Shown: piece after piece, positions 20,810-28,587 of the stretch | Layout of the letters: each line of letters begins with the position of its first letter | Numbering within the stretch: position 1 is the first letter of the stretch | Origin: Candidatus Gastranaerophilales bacterium | Lineage (GTDB): Bacteria; Cyanobacteriota; Vampirovibrionia; Gastranaerophilales; Gastranaerophilaceae | Direction of reading: 5' to 3' | Length of the DNA stretch: 40,300 nt | Assembly: GCA_944323275.1 (NCBI GenBank) | Contig: CALUSA010000011.1 | Location: 1-40,300 of the forward strand | Program-made: the position numbers and the translations under genes | The notes under the pieces: model-generated | The model's input: the letters and a program-made list of their open reading frames with translations, nothing else | Told to the model about the DNA's origin: nothing | Database searches by the model: none

Positions 20810-21772
20810 ATGGCACAAAACGCAGCTACTGACGCTAAAGCTATTTTAAGAACAAATGCCGAAGCGTTAATACCGTTGGAAATATCCAACGAAATTATCA
20901 AAGAAGTTCCTCTTTCATCAAAACTTTTGCCATTGATGAAAAGGTTACCGAATATGTCAGCAAAACAAAGAACTATGCCGATTACCAGCGCACTGGCAAA
21001 CGCATATTTTCTCAACGGCGACACAGACAACAAAAAAACATCAAATGCAGAATGGGGTAAGCTGACACTTACAGCTGAAGAGCTGGCTGTAATTATCCCG
21101 ATTCCTGAAGCAGTACTAGATGATTCAACCTTTGATATATGGGGCGAAGTAAAACCTCAGATTGTTGAAGCACTCGGCATTGCAATAGATGACGCAATTT
21201 TATTTGGTACAAACAAACCTGCAAGCTGGCCGGAGGCAATTGTTACACAGGCTAAAGCAAAAAACCATTCTGTAGAAGCAGGCACCGGCTTAGATATCGC
21301 TTCTGATATCATAGGTGAAGGCGGTATTATGGCTAAAGTCGAAGCAGACGGCTATAAAGTCAACGGCTTTATTGCTGATTCTACCTTCCAGGCAACATTG
21401 CGCGACCTGAGAGATAAAAACAATAACCCGATTTATATTTCAGCTCTCACTGTTGGTGCACCTGATACTTTGCTTGGTCGCCGTATTGACTACGACAATT
21501 CAGGCATGTTTGCTACTGATGAAGCGTTAATGATTTGCGGTGATTTCAGCAAAGCAGTTTACTCCATAAGACAGGATGTAACCTATAAAGTGTTGACAGA
21601 GGCTATTATTCAAAATACTGACGGTACAATTGCTTACAACCTCGCTCAACAGGACATGGTGGCACTGCGCTGTGTAATGAGATTGGGCGTTCAGGTGGCA
21701 ATACCGGCAACAAGAAGAAAAGGCACAAGCGGTTATCCGTTTGCTGTTCTGACGCCAAAAGAATCAACTTAA
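20810..21772 (+). CDS. Major capsid protein (HK97 fold)
   Basis: This 320-aa protein has motifs of the HK97 capsid family: RTNAEALIPLEISNEIIKEV, the P-domain helix LTAEELAVIIPIPEAVLDD with IVEALGIAIDDAILFGTNK, and the C-terminal DMVALRCVMRLGVQVAIPAT. The scaffold is a separate gene, so there is no N-terminal delta domain. AAGGAG precedes the ATG. A terminator follows. Confidence 0.93.
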   Translation: MAQNAATDAKAILRTNAEALIPLEISNEIIKEVPLSSKLLPLMKRLPNMSAKQRTMPITSALANAYFLNGDTDNKKTSNAEWGKLTLTAEELAVIIPIPEAVLDDSTFDIWGEVKPQIVEALGIAIDDAILFGTNKPASWPEAIVTQAKAKNHSVEAGTGLDIASDIIGEGGIMAKVEADGYKVNGFIADSTFQATLRDLRDKNNNPIYISALTVGAPDTLLGRRIDYDNSGMFATDEALMICGDFSKAVYSIRQDVTYKVLTEAIIQNTDGTIAYNLAQQDMVALRCVMRLGVQVAIPATRRKGTSGYPFAVLTPKEST

Positions 21773-21794
21773 TTTCATAAACTATTTTACCTGT

Positions 21795-21820
21795 GCGGGG
21801 TGAAAATCCCCGCTTCTTTT
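21795..21820 (+). terminator. Terminator after the capsid gene
   Basis: GCGGGG-tgaaaat-CCCCGC is followed by TTCTTTT. It probably reduces transcription of the connector genes relative to the capsid. Confidence 0.75.
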
Positions 21821-21834
21821 AAAATTTTAAAACT

Positions 21835-22359
21835 ATGATTGAAGTTAATGTAAACAGCTATGTCTCGCTTGACGAGGCAAACACATATTTTTCAGAAAGG
21901 CTGGGTGCTGATTACTGGTCGACGCTTGATGATGAGCAAAAAGAAAAAGCCCTCATTACAGCGACAAAAAAGATTGACCGTCTGCCCTTTATCGGCTGCA
22001 AGCAAAACCCTGCTCAGCCTTTGCAGTTTCCGAGATTTTATTATAACTCCTGCTGCTGCAATCTACAGATTGCCGACATTCCTCAGCAATTAAAAGATGC
22101 GGTTTGTGAAGAAGCGTTGACTGAGCTTCAATATTTAGAGGCAAATTCAGAGGATGTATTTAATAACGCACAGACAGGAAGTTATCAGTCGTTAAAACTC
22201 GGTGACGCTTCAATTACTTACGGAAGTTCAAACAGCGCAAATCAGGCAGGACAGACGAATTATAAAGGCATTATGTCACAAAACGCTGCCGATTTGCTGC
22301 AAGGGTTAATCAAAGTAGGCTTTAATATGGCAAGCCCGATATTTACAGAGGTTTATTGA
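21835..22359 (+). CDS. Head-tail connector (DnaT-like/gp6-like adaptor)
   Basis: This 174-aa protein begins IEVNVNSYVSLDEANTYFSE and has DDEQKEKALITATKKIDRLP followed by LQFPRF, the recognisable pattern of the DnaT-like connector family that sits on the portal ring. The C-terminal half with helical AVCEEALTELQYLEAN and a Gly/Ser-rich loop fits. It is the first gene of the neck. Confidence 0.85.
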   Translation: MIEVNVNSYVSLDEANTYFSERLGADYWSTLDDEQKEKALITATKKIDRLPFIGCKQNPAQPLQFPRFYYNSCCCNLQIADIPQQLKDAVCEEALTELQYLEANSEDVFNNAQTGSYQSLKLGDASITYGSSNSANQAGQTNYKGIMSQNAADLLQGLIKVGFNMASPIFTEVY

Positions 22360-22940
22360 TGTTTAACAAACCTTATGCGAGTTTAAAAGTTGAAAAAAGC
22401 AAAAGAACCGCATTATTGAAAGAACTCAGAAAATTAGACCGTGAAGAAATAACTGCAGGTATTCACAAAGCAGAAGGAAATAAACAGGTAAACGACAAAG
22501 GTGTCAGGTTAATTGATATAGCAGTTCAAAACAACTACGGCAATGAATGGACAATGCCGCGCACAGTTCGTTTTCAAAAAAACGGTAAATGGTTTGTTAT
22601 CAAAAAAGATACGCATATTAAAATTCCTGCAACAAGATTTGTAACCAGACTTATTGAAAATCAAAATGAAAGGTCAATGCTTTTTGATTATGTCAAGGCA
22701 ATGCTTCATATACAGTTCAGCAATGCAAACAGATTTTCGGAAATTAAAATAAAAGACACGGTTAAAGATATCGGCGTTTATATGCGTGACCGAATCAAAA
22801 GCTATATTGATGACAAAATTTTTGAGCCAAATGCACCAATGACAATTGAGGTCAAGGGATTCGACCAGAGGTTAAAAGAAAAAGGACGACTGTATAACGC
22901 TATAAAATACAACTCAAAAAAGGCCAAACAAAGTGGGTAG
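22359..22940 (+). CDS. Neck/tail-completion protein
   Basis: Start at ATG 22359, overlapping the previous stop as TGATG. The protein (193 aa) has a GIHKAEGN...LIDIAVQNNYGNEWTMP segment followed by IPATRF, a pattern in neck proteins encoded between connector and tail-terminator genes in Mu-like and Pam3-like phages. A Lys-rich C-terminus ends KGFDQRLKEKGRLYNAIKY, a typical motif of this group. Confidence 0.75.
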   Translation: MFNKPYASLKVEKSKRTALLKELRKLDREEITAGIHKAEGNKQVNDKGVRLIDIAVQNNYGNEWTMPRTVRFQKNGKWFVIKKDTHIKIPATRFVTRLIENQNERSMLFDYVKAMLHIQFSNANRFSEIKIKDTVKDIGVYMRDRIKSYIDDKIFEPNAPMTIEVKGFDQRLKEKGRLYNAIKYNSKKAKQSG

Positions 22941-23331
22941 ATCAAATATTTTAATAAAAAAAATGGGCGGTATATTGTACGACATTTACCGTGAAACATT
23001 AACTATCGACCCTGACAGCGGTGCAGATATATTGACCTACTCAAAGGTTGACAGTGTATTGGGCTGGATTCAACCAATAGGAACAGGAAGCAGCACAAAA
23101 GGTGTAGTGCTACAAGACAGCTCATCAGGCGATAGTGTCGTTGCTGATTTCTTTATTTTTCATGAAAAACCGTTACAAGAACATGACAGACTCCAGTATC
23201 TTGGTTTGTTGCTGGAAGTAAGAGCGATAGAACCGTGGAAAGCCTCTTTTATGAATTTTTACAAAAGTTATTTAGTAAAGGTAGACAATGCAGATATCAC
23301 AAGCAAAGAAGATAATATACAATTTCTTTAA
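22933..23331 (+). CDS. Head closure protein (probable)
   Basis: This 132-aa beta-rich protein begins at GTG 22933 (overlapping the previous stop by 8 bases, with AAGG upstream). It has YDIYRETLTIDPDSG, GWIQPIGTGSSTKGVVLQDS and DRLQYLGLLLEVRAIEPW, which fits the small SH3/OB-like head-closure proteins. Assignment rests mainly on gene order and size. Confidence 0.65.
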   Translation: MGRSNILIKKMGGILYDIYRETLTIDPDSGADILTYSKVDSVLGWIQPIGTGSSTKGVVLQDSSSGDSVVADFFIFHEKPLQEHDRLQYLGLLLEVRAIEPWKASFMNFYKSYLVKVDNADITSKEDNIQFL

Positions 23332-23878
23332 AAACAGCGTTTCTACAGCATATCCGCAATACTTTAAACTGACAAATAATGCGTGTTCGAAGCTTTTCTG
23401 GGACAGAGTTAAGCAAAAAAAGCCGGCAAAACCTTATATTATGCTTTCTGATGCCGATATTTCAAAGCTTTACAAAAGGTTTGAAACATTTACACAAGAC
23501 AGCAAGCAATATTTCAGAAAAGAAATGCGGCTGCTTGTCACTTTTGGTGTTTATACACTAAAAAACAGCGATAATCTCTCGGACGCCGATGCGCTTTGTA
23601 CGGAGATTATCGAGTACATACAAAATTTATTCACTGAAACACAATCGACTTTTGACACTTTATATGCTCAGGGGATTACGATAAATGAGCTTGAAAGTTC
23701 AGAAATCAGGGATTTAAGTCAATTTTCCCAAACAAATCAGGAATTTAGAAAAGAAATTGACATTGCGTTTGAGTATGACGACATAACGACATACACGCCT
23801 GAACTTGCCGAAGGTCTGCAAGTCGATATTAGTGTTTCACAAACTGACAATTCAATTGAAATGGAGATTAATAAATGA
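23288..23878 (+). CDS. Tail terminator/neck protein
   Basis: This 196-aa protein overlaps the previous gene by 44 bases. The central part LLVTFGVYTLKNSDNLSDAD and the helix CTEIIEYIQNLFTET followed by a beta-rich end with FRKEIDIAFEYDDIT match the alpha/beta layout of tail-terminator proteins that cap the tube. It is placed directly before the sheath gene, as expected. Confidence 0.72.
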   Translation: MQISQAKKIIYNFFKNSVSTAYPQYFKLTNNACSKLFWDRVKQKKPAKPYIMLSDADISKLYKRFETFTQDSKQYFRKEMRLLVTFGVYTLKNSDNLSDADALCTEIIEYIQNLFTETQSTFDTLYAQGITINELESSEIRDLSQFSQTNQEFRKEIDIAFEYDDITTYTPELAEGLQVDISVSQTDNSIEMEINK

Positions 23879-25017
23879 GCGTATACGACAATTTAGTCAG
23901 TATTCTGTTTCAACTGCCTGACGGGCGTTCACTGAACGAATACTACAAAAATGTGTTGCTCGTGGGAAAAATAGAAACAACAGACTTGCAACCGGAAGTC
24001 GAATTTCCGGCATCGGGTTTAGGCAAATACTCGTCTTATGATGAGGTTATAGCTGTTTTCTTGCCTACGTCGCAATTTGCTATTGAGGCAAACGCAGCCT
24101 TCAACCAAAAAAGCAACACGCAAACAACTTCACAAATGCAATATTTGATGATTGCAAAGCAAGATGATGCAGGTACAATTGCACAAGCTTTAGACCGTGC
24201 TAAAGGTGTAGACGGTCGATTTGCAAAAGTCGTTCCGGTATCAAGAGAGGCAACGGACTTAGAAGCTGTTGCAAGCTGGTGCTTAACAAACAAAAGATTT
24301 TGCGATTTACCGGTTACTGATGTCGATGATGTGGCGAATATTGTCGCAGGCGGAAATGATTATGCTTACGGCATATTTTCAAATTCTGCGACAAACCCGA
24401 TTGCTTCTGCTGTAGCGTCCTGTGCGACTAGAGGTTATTTTGGCGGCAAAGACGGTTCTGCGCAGTTTACGCAATTAACGGGAATTTTACCTGAAACATA
24501 CACAGGTCAAGAAATTTCCGACATGAACACAAACAATGTAGCCTATTACACTAATGTGTCTCCAATTGAAGGCGGGCAGACAGAAGGCTTTGGCTACAAC
24601 TGGGTAATAGGTTCGAGAATGCTCGGCGGCGAATTCAGGCAACGCCAGATGATAAAAGACTATATCGAAAAAGATATCGGTCTTATGGCTTTAGAATTCT
24701 TCAATCAGAAGCCTATATATGACGAAACAGGCAACAACCTGCTTTTGACTATGGCCCAAAAAAGGTTCAGAAGCTATCAAACATATAACCTCGTTATTGC
24801 AACGACAGCGGAACAGACAGGCTTTGAGCTCAAAGTCATACCGATTAGAACAGGTGCTGATAGCATAATGAACACTGACATTGACGCTTATAATGCCAAA
24901 AAGTTCAAACTCCAAGGCTATTATTATGACGCTATTGTCGGTGAAAGAGTTGACTTCCTGTTCTACGTAGACCCGACAGATGAGCAAATAGAGCAAATTA
25001 TAGGGAGTGAAGAATAA
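23875..25017 (+). CDS. Tail sheath protein (DUF3383-like)
   Basis: This 380-aa protein shows the DUF3383 pattern: AFNQKSNTQTTSQMQYLMIA near the start, an AVASWCLTNKRFCDL segment, ARFGG-like TRGYFGGKDGSAQF, and a C-terminal AQKRFRSYQTYNLV with YYDAIVGERVDFLFYV. DUF3383 proteins form the contractile sheath in Pam3-like and related tails. Its ATG overlaps the upstream stop by 4 bases. Confidence 0.88.
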   Translation: MSVYDNLVSILFQLPDGRSLNEYYKNVLLVGKIETTDLQPEVEFPASGLGKYSSYDEVIAVFLPTSQFAIEANAAFNQKSNTQTTSQMQYLMIAKQDDAGTIAQALDRAKGVDGRFAKVVPVSREATDLEAVASWCLTNKRFCDLPVTDVDDVANIVAGGNDYAYGIFSNSATNPIASAVASCATRGYFGGKDGSAQFTQLTGILPETYTGQEISDMNTNNVAYYTNVSPIEGGQTEGFGYNWVIGSRMLGGEFRQRQMIKDYIEKDIGLMALEFFNQKPIYDETGNNLLLTMAQKRFRSYQTYNLVIATTAEQTGFELKVIPIRTGADSIMNTDIDAYNAKKFKLQGYYYDAIVGERVDFLFYVDPTDEQIEQIIGSEE

Positions 25018-25397
25018 TGGCAACTTATGACGCTAAGAATATCCAGTTCGTATGGCGTGGCATGACGTTAACTGGAACAGGTGACGACCACGCATATAAC
25101 ATAACACAGCAAAACGACAGCTTCACACCTTATAAAGGCGTACAGGCTGAGGGCTTAAATATTGTCAACAATCAAAGACAGTGGCAAATAACACGCTCTT
25201 TCAAAGTTGACAGCGTGTCATTGCCCATACTTATACAGGATAACCTTAACAATGTAGAAGATACGTTGGTTATACGTGATTTAAACACAGGTGTGTCTGA
25301 TACATTTACAGACTGTGTAATTTTAAATATTTCAGGCGAGCAGGATTCCGGTACACGTACAGTTACCTGGAATGCACTGTTCAGAAATGGCAAGTAA
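25017..25397 (+). CDS. Tail tube protein (DUF3277-like)
   Basis: MATYDAKNIQFVWRGMTLTG with the later QWQITRSFKVDSVSLPILIQ and VNISGEQDSGTRTVTW-like end are typical of DUF3277 tube subunits, usually encoded directly after DUF3383 sheath genes. The 126-aa beta-sandwich protein would stack into the inner tube. Start TAATG overlaps the sheath stop. Confidence 0.85.
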   Translation: MATYDAKNIQFVWRGMTLTGTGDDHAYNITQQNDSFTPYKGVQAEGLNIVNNQRQWQITRSFKVDSVSLPILIQDNLNNVEDTLVIRDLNTGVSDTFTDCVILNISGEQDSGTRTVTWNALFRNGK

Positions 25398-25398
25398 A

Positions 25399-25424
25399 AG
25401 GGGGGGCTTTATGCCCTCTTTTTT
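25399..25424 (+). terminator. Terminator after the tube gene
   Basis: GGGGGGC-tttat-GCCCTC is followed by TTTTTT. It limits expression of the chaperone and tape measure genes relative to sheath and tube. Confidence 0.75.
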
Positions 25425-25435
25425 GAGGAGAAAAA

Positions 25436-25909
25436 ATGATTGAATGCACAGTAAACGGTCATAAATATGCGACAGCCCCGTTATACTTTGAAGATTTCAC
25501 CACTTTAGGTTTTATGACGGAAGAAAAAGTATATCCGTTTTTAACCTGTCTTACAGCGTGCATCGCAAACAACCTGTCTGATTCCGAGTTGTTAAAAGCT
25601 TTGTACACAAGCTGCAAAGATATTTTTAACAGAGAAGATTTAAAGTTTATATCTAATCTGGTTTTGAATCGAGAACACCTGACAATAGACGGCAAAAAAC
25701 CTGACCAGCTTCAATGGGAGAAACACTGGCAGGCTGTAGGGTTTGCCGATTACAGAGTTGTAGTGTTCCATTTTATGAGGCAGAACCTCGGAAATTTTTC
25801 GAGTTTGTCCGCTCTGTTGCCGGACGGGTGGACGAAGAAAATCGAGAAACAACTCGAAAAGAAATTAACAAAGCTGTTCACAAACCTAAACGAACAAATA
25901 AAGAACTAA
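25436..25909 (+). CDS. Tail assembly chaperone, zero-frame product
   Basis: This 157-aa protein sits between tube and tape measure genes, the place of gpG-type chaperones. It begins MIECTVNGHKYATAPLYFED and ends with a basic KIEKQLEKKLTKLFTNLNEQ. It has a GAGGAG ribosome site. A slippery A-AAT-TTT at 25792-25798 allows part of the ribosomes to shift to the -1 frame and add the downstream domain. Confidence 0.85.
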   Translation: MIECTVNGHKYATAPLYFEDFTTLGFMTEEKVYPFLTCLTACIANNLSDSELLKALYTSCKDIFNREDLKFISNLVLNREHLTIDGKKPDQLQWEKHWQAVGFADYRVVVFHFMRQNLGNFSSLSALLPDGWTKKIEKQLEKKLTKLFTNLNEQIKN

Positions 25910-26079
25910 CAGCAGAATCAATCAGAAACACAATGAATCTGTTTATGGCAAACAAACAAATAGGCTTTGGCGTAACTCTTGAAGAAATAAAAAAAATGAC
26001 GCCGCAGGAAGGCTATTTGTTTTCTAAACAGGTTATGGAAGCAGTAAAACAAATTGAACTGGAAAAACTAAAACACTAA
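25436..26079 (+). CDS. Tail assembly chaperone, -1 frameshift extension (about 214 aa)
   Basis: The -1 frame opens before 25714 and closes at 26079 without its own ribosome site. Joined at the slippery site it gives 121 residues of the first product followed by 93 new ones (FEFVRSVAGRVDEENRETTR ... ESIRNTMNLFMANKQIGFG ... EAVKQIELEKLKH). This is the G/GT arrangement of lambda-like and contractile tails, in which a fixed ratio of short and long chaperones prepares the tape measure protein. Confidence 0.82.
25792..25798 (+). promoter_or_regulatory. Slippery heptamer for -1 frameshifting
   Basis: In the zero frame the codons read GGA AAT TTT TCG, giving X-XXY-YYZ as A-AAT-TTT. After the slip the -1 frame continues TTC GAG TTT GTC, exactly the downstream chaperone frame. 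Confidence 0.85.
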
Positions 26080-26125
26080 CCCCGCTGCCACACCCAAAAT
26101 TCCGGATATTGGGCAGAGAGGGGGT
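26079..26125 (+). promoter_or_regulatory. 5' leader stem that covers the toxin ribosome site (copy 1)
   Basis: ACCCC (26079-26083) and CTGC (26085-26088) can pair with GCAG (26113-26116) and GGGGT (26121-26125), which is the Shine-Dalgarno of the following 24-codon gene. An inner CCCAA/TTGGG hairpin sits in the loop. The same pairing exists in copy 2. Confidence 0.6.
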
Positions 26126-26131
26126 GGTTAT

Positions 26132-26206
26132 ATGAGTAGAGAAGCAATAAAAAATGCCCTAGCCATACTAGGACAAATTTTATCATTGCTTTCACTATTC
26201 ATGTAA
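26132..26206 (+). CDS. 24-aa hydrophobic type I toxin-like peptide, copy 1
   Basis: MSREAIKNALAILGQILSLL then SLFM is a single amphipathic/hydrophobic helix with a short basic start. The ribosome site AGGGGGTGG is very strong. A relative is on the other strand at 33594-33668 (MRRQIIKDALAVLGHLLQII then SLFV). An antisense promoter downstream and a terminator within the gene predict an antisense RNA, the design of type I toxin-antitoxin systems such as Fst/par. It has been inserted between the chaperone and tape measure genes. Confidence 0.7.
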   Translation: MSREAIKNALAILGQILSLLSLFM

Positions 26207-26248
26207 GGGAACTTGCTTCACGGTCTGTACAACCGTGGGGCAACACTT
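26149..26248 (-). ncRNA. Antisense RNA (type I antitoxin), copy 1
   Basis: The minus-strand promoter is TTGAAA (26277-26282), 16-base spacer, TATAAT (26255-26260). The RNA would cross the 3' UTR hairpin (ACGGTtgtacagACCGT) and end at CCTAG-tatgg-CTAGG-GCA-TTTTTT (26149-26172), inside the toxin gene. Length about 100 nt. Confidence 0.65.
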
Positions 26249-26285
26249 GCTAATATTATAACTCAAATTGAGGATTTTTCAAGAT

Positions 26286-27803
26286 ATGGCACTTGAAGAA
26301 CTTTTGGTAAAACTTACATCAAAACTTGACGCTGCGGGCTTTAAAGAGCTTGACAGAATGGAAAAAAGAGCCGACAGACAAACACGTATACTGTCTAATT
26401 CTTTAAGACGTATGTTTGTGGGTGTAGTCGGCACTATTGGTGCACGTGAGATATTAGACGCAACAGTCAAAATGGATAGTTTGCGCACGTCTTTTGCTGC
26501 GCTTGCAGGGTCGGATACAGCTGGAGCGGAGCAGCTTAAGTATTTGCGAGAAGAAACAAGACGTTTAGGACAAGATTTTGAAAAATCAGCAGAGGCATAC
26601 CAAAATCTTTTTGCAGCCGGTAAAGGCGCAAATATGAGCGATAGCGATATACAACAAATATTTTCAAGTGTTTTAGAAGTAGCAACTGCAACTGGCAAAG
26701 GTGCAGAACAAACACGTAATGCACTATTGGCTTTAGAACAAATGATTTCTAAAGGCAAAGTATCTATGGAAGAATTGAGAAGACAGCTGGGTCAAGCGTT
26801 ACCAGGTTCTTTTCAAATTGCAGCCAGAGCAATGGGAACATCTACAGAAGGGTTAAATGATTTAGTAGAAAGTGGTTTAGATGCGCAAGAATTTGTTACA
26901 AGATTTGCCAATCAATTACACAAAGAATTTGGACTCAAGGCAGTACAAGCATCGCATACTTTAAGAGCTGAATTGGCGAATTTGAATAGTGCTATATTTG
27001 ACTTAAAAGCATCGTTTTTAGATGGTGAAGCAGGCGAGGCATTTGCAGATACAATAAGGCAACTGACAAAAGTGTTAAGCTCCTCAGAATTGCAAAGTTC
27101 ACTAAAGGGGATAAGTCAATTTTTAACATTTGTTTTAAAAAATATAAAACCTATTATGGCTGTTGTAGGTTTAATACTTGCAAATTTGGCAATAGGTAAA
27201 GCTGCTAGAGGTATTGTGGGCTTTTTAGGTATAGCAGGAAGAGGATTAAACGCCGGTAAAAATCTATTAATATTAACACAAGGACTAAAATGGTTACCCA
27301 AAATTGGAACAATTTTACGAGTAATCTGGTGGGCATTGAACCCTTTAAAAAAACTTGAAATTGCTATTTGGCTAATAGCAGGTACAGTAAGCGGCATTAT
27401 TGCACTTGTAAAAATACTTGCAAAAGTAAAAGATGAGCAAGAGAAGAAAAAAACACCTAATTGGCAGCTAACCGGTGATGGTCGTTATACAGATGTTAAT
27501 GCAAATAGCCCTCATTTCATGGAAATGAGACCGATATACACGGACAAAGATATATATAAAGCATTAAGATTTGGCAACGATGAAGGCTTCAAGATGAAAC
27601 CTAAAGTACAATATTCACAATACGGCGGATATGAAGATATTAGAGGAAATAAACGAAATATAGAAGTAAACGGAACAACAATAAATATTACCACAAACAA
27701 CGACAATCCCAAAGGCATAGGCGAAGCCGTAAAAACTGCAATGCTTGATGTATTTGAAACAGTACGAGTTCGTAATGGTTATCCGAAAACTGACATTGTC
27801 TAG
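26286..27803 (+). CDS. Tape measure protein
   Basis: Start taken at ATG 26286; the frame could also begin at TTG 26268. The N-terminal ~190 residues form a tape-measure N-terminal domain (DSLRTSFAALAGSDTAGAEQ ... FEKSAEAYQNLFAAGKGANM ... MEELRRQLGQALPGSFQIAA). A central hydrophobic region with GLILANLAIGKAARGIVGFLG follows. At 505 aa it is short, implying a short tail. The C-terminus ends VFETVRVRNGYPKTDIV; a divergent copy of these codons lies at 28462-28521. Confidence 0.9.
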   Translation: MALEELLVKLTSKLDAAGFKELDRMEKRADRQTRILSNSLRRMFVGVVGTIGAREILDATVKMDSLRTSFAALAGSDTAGAEQLKYLREETRRLGQDFEKSAEAYQNLFAAGKGANMSDSDIQQIFSSVLEVATATGKGAEQTRNALLALEQMISKGKVSMEELRRQLGQALPGSFQIAARAMGTSTEGLNDLVESGLDAQEFVTRFANQLHKEFGLKAVQASHTLRAELANLNSAIFDLKASFLDGEAGEAFADTIRQLTKVLSSSELQSSLKGISQFLTFVLKNIKPIMAVVGLILANLAIGKAARGIVGFLGIAGRGLNAGKNLLILTQGLKWLPKIGTILRVIWWALNPLKKLEIAIWLIAGTVSGIIALVKILAKVKDEQEKKKTPNWQLTGDGRYTDVNANSPHFMEMRPIYTDKDIYKALRFGNDEGFKMKPKVQYSQYGGYEDIRGNKRNIEVNGTTINITTNNDNPKGIGEAVKTAMLDVFETVRVRNGYPKTDIV

Positions 27804-28402
27804 TTATTTTCCTTACATTTATATACAAGATTTCGACAATTTCTTAAAAATTGTCCGGCATCACTAAGCTCATCAGGCAAAGCATAAAGAGTAACTTCAT
27901 TTGTATCAATTTTAATAAGTTTTACCAGTTTATATTCTTTTTTTGACCCCATGCCTGACATACCGCCGACAACTGCGCCTGCAACCCCAAAAACAAGCCC
28001 GCCTACGATAGCTCTACCTATAACAGATTTTGTTTTTTCATCAAGAATTTCATCTGTTATGAGAGAAATATCATTTATATTTTTAAAACCTATGGTTTTT
28101 AGGATTCTGTTATTTGATGAGAATATTTTAAGAACATTTCCGGCTATACCTAGTCTTACATTATGCATTCCATTCTCATTTAGACCTAGTAACAGTTTGC
28201 AGTTACAATTTTCTCTACATACCTTTTCACATCTTTTTCCGATAAACATTAAAATTTTGAATACAAGATACAAAATTATTATCGGAGCAACAACACAAAG
28301 TGATTCTAGAGCAACTAGCATTGTATCATACAAAGAATCATAATAAGAAAATAAGGAAAATGCGACAATATATATGACAATGCAGATAACCCAAAACATC
28401 AT
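27800..28402 (-). CDS. Membrane protein with bPH-like and glycine-hairpin domain (cassette A)
   Basis: This 200-aa protein has two N-terminal transmembrane helices (about residues 3-17 and 30-55), a Cys-rich turn (CEKVCRENCNC), then a beta-rich domain and the segment KSVIGRAIVGGLVFGVAGAV followed by VGGMSGMGSKKE. This Gly-rich hairpin flanked by beta strands is shared with the protein at 31414-32016. The gene runs against the tail genes and overlaps the tape measure stop by 4 bases. An extended -10 (TGATATACT, 28440-28445) and AAAGGA support its own expression. Likely a lysogeny-expressed moron; function unknown. Confidence 0.75.
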   Translation of the reverse strand: MMFWVICIVIYIVAFSLFSYYDSLYDTMLVALESLCVVAPIIILYLVFKILMFIGKRCEKVCRENCNCKLLLGLNENGMHNVRLGIAGNVLKIFSSNNRILKTIGFKNINDISLITDEILDEKTKSVIGRAIVGGLVFGVAGAVVGGMSGMGSKKEYKLVKLIKIDTNEVTLYALPDELSDAGQFLRNCRNLVYKCKENN

Positions 28403-28461
28403 ATGTAGTTCCTTTTAATTTTTTTAAATCTTTTTCTTAAGTATATCATAAGCAAGTAATA

Positions 28462-28521
28462 TTTGACGTATTTGAAACCGTCAGAATCCGCAACGGCTAC
28501 TCTCAAACAGAGGTGGTGTAA
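28462..28521 (+). pseudogene. Orphan 3' end of a tape measure gene
   Basis: The frame reads FDVFETVRIRNGYSQTEVV and a stop, matching the last residues of the intact tape measure (LDVFETVRVRNGYPKTDIV). At the DNA level the two are clearly different, mostly at third positions. It therefore looks like the former 3' end displaced when cassette A arrived with a new 3' end, rather than a recent tandem duplication. Confidence 0.85.
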
Positions 28522-28587
28522 AAAAGGTATTGAAAATTATTTTTAACATAGTAAAGTATTTTTAGGGAGAAAAGAGGACTAAGGTAC

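Noticed and set aside
21860..22093. A basic 77-aa plus-strand frame
   Set aside because: It is a shadow inside the DnaT-like connector gene.
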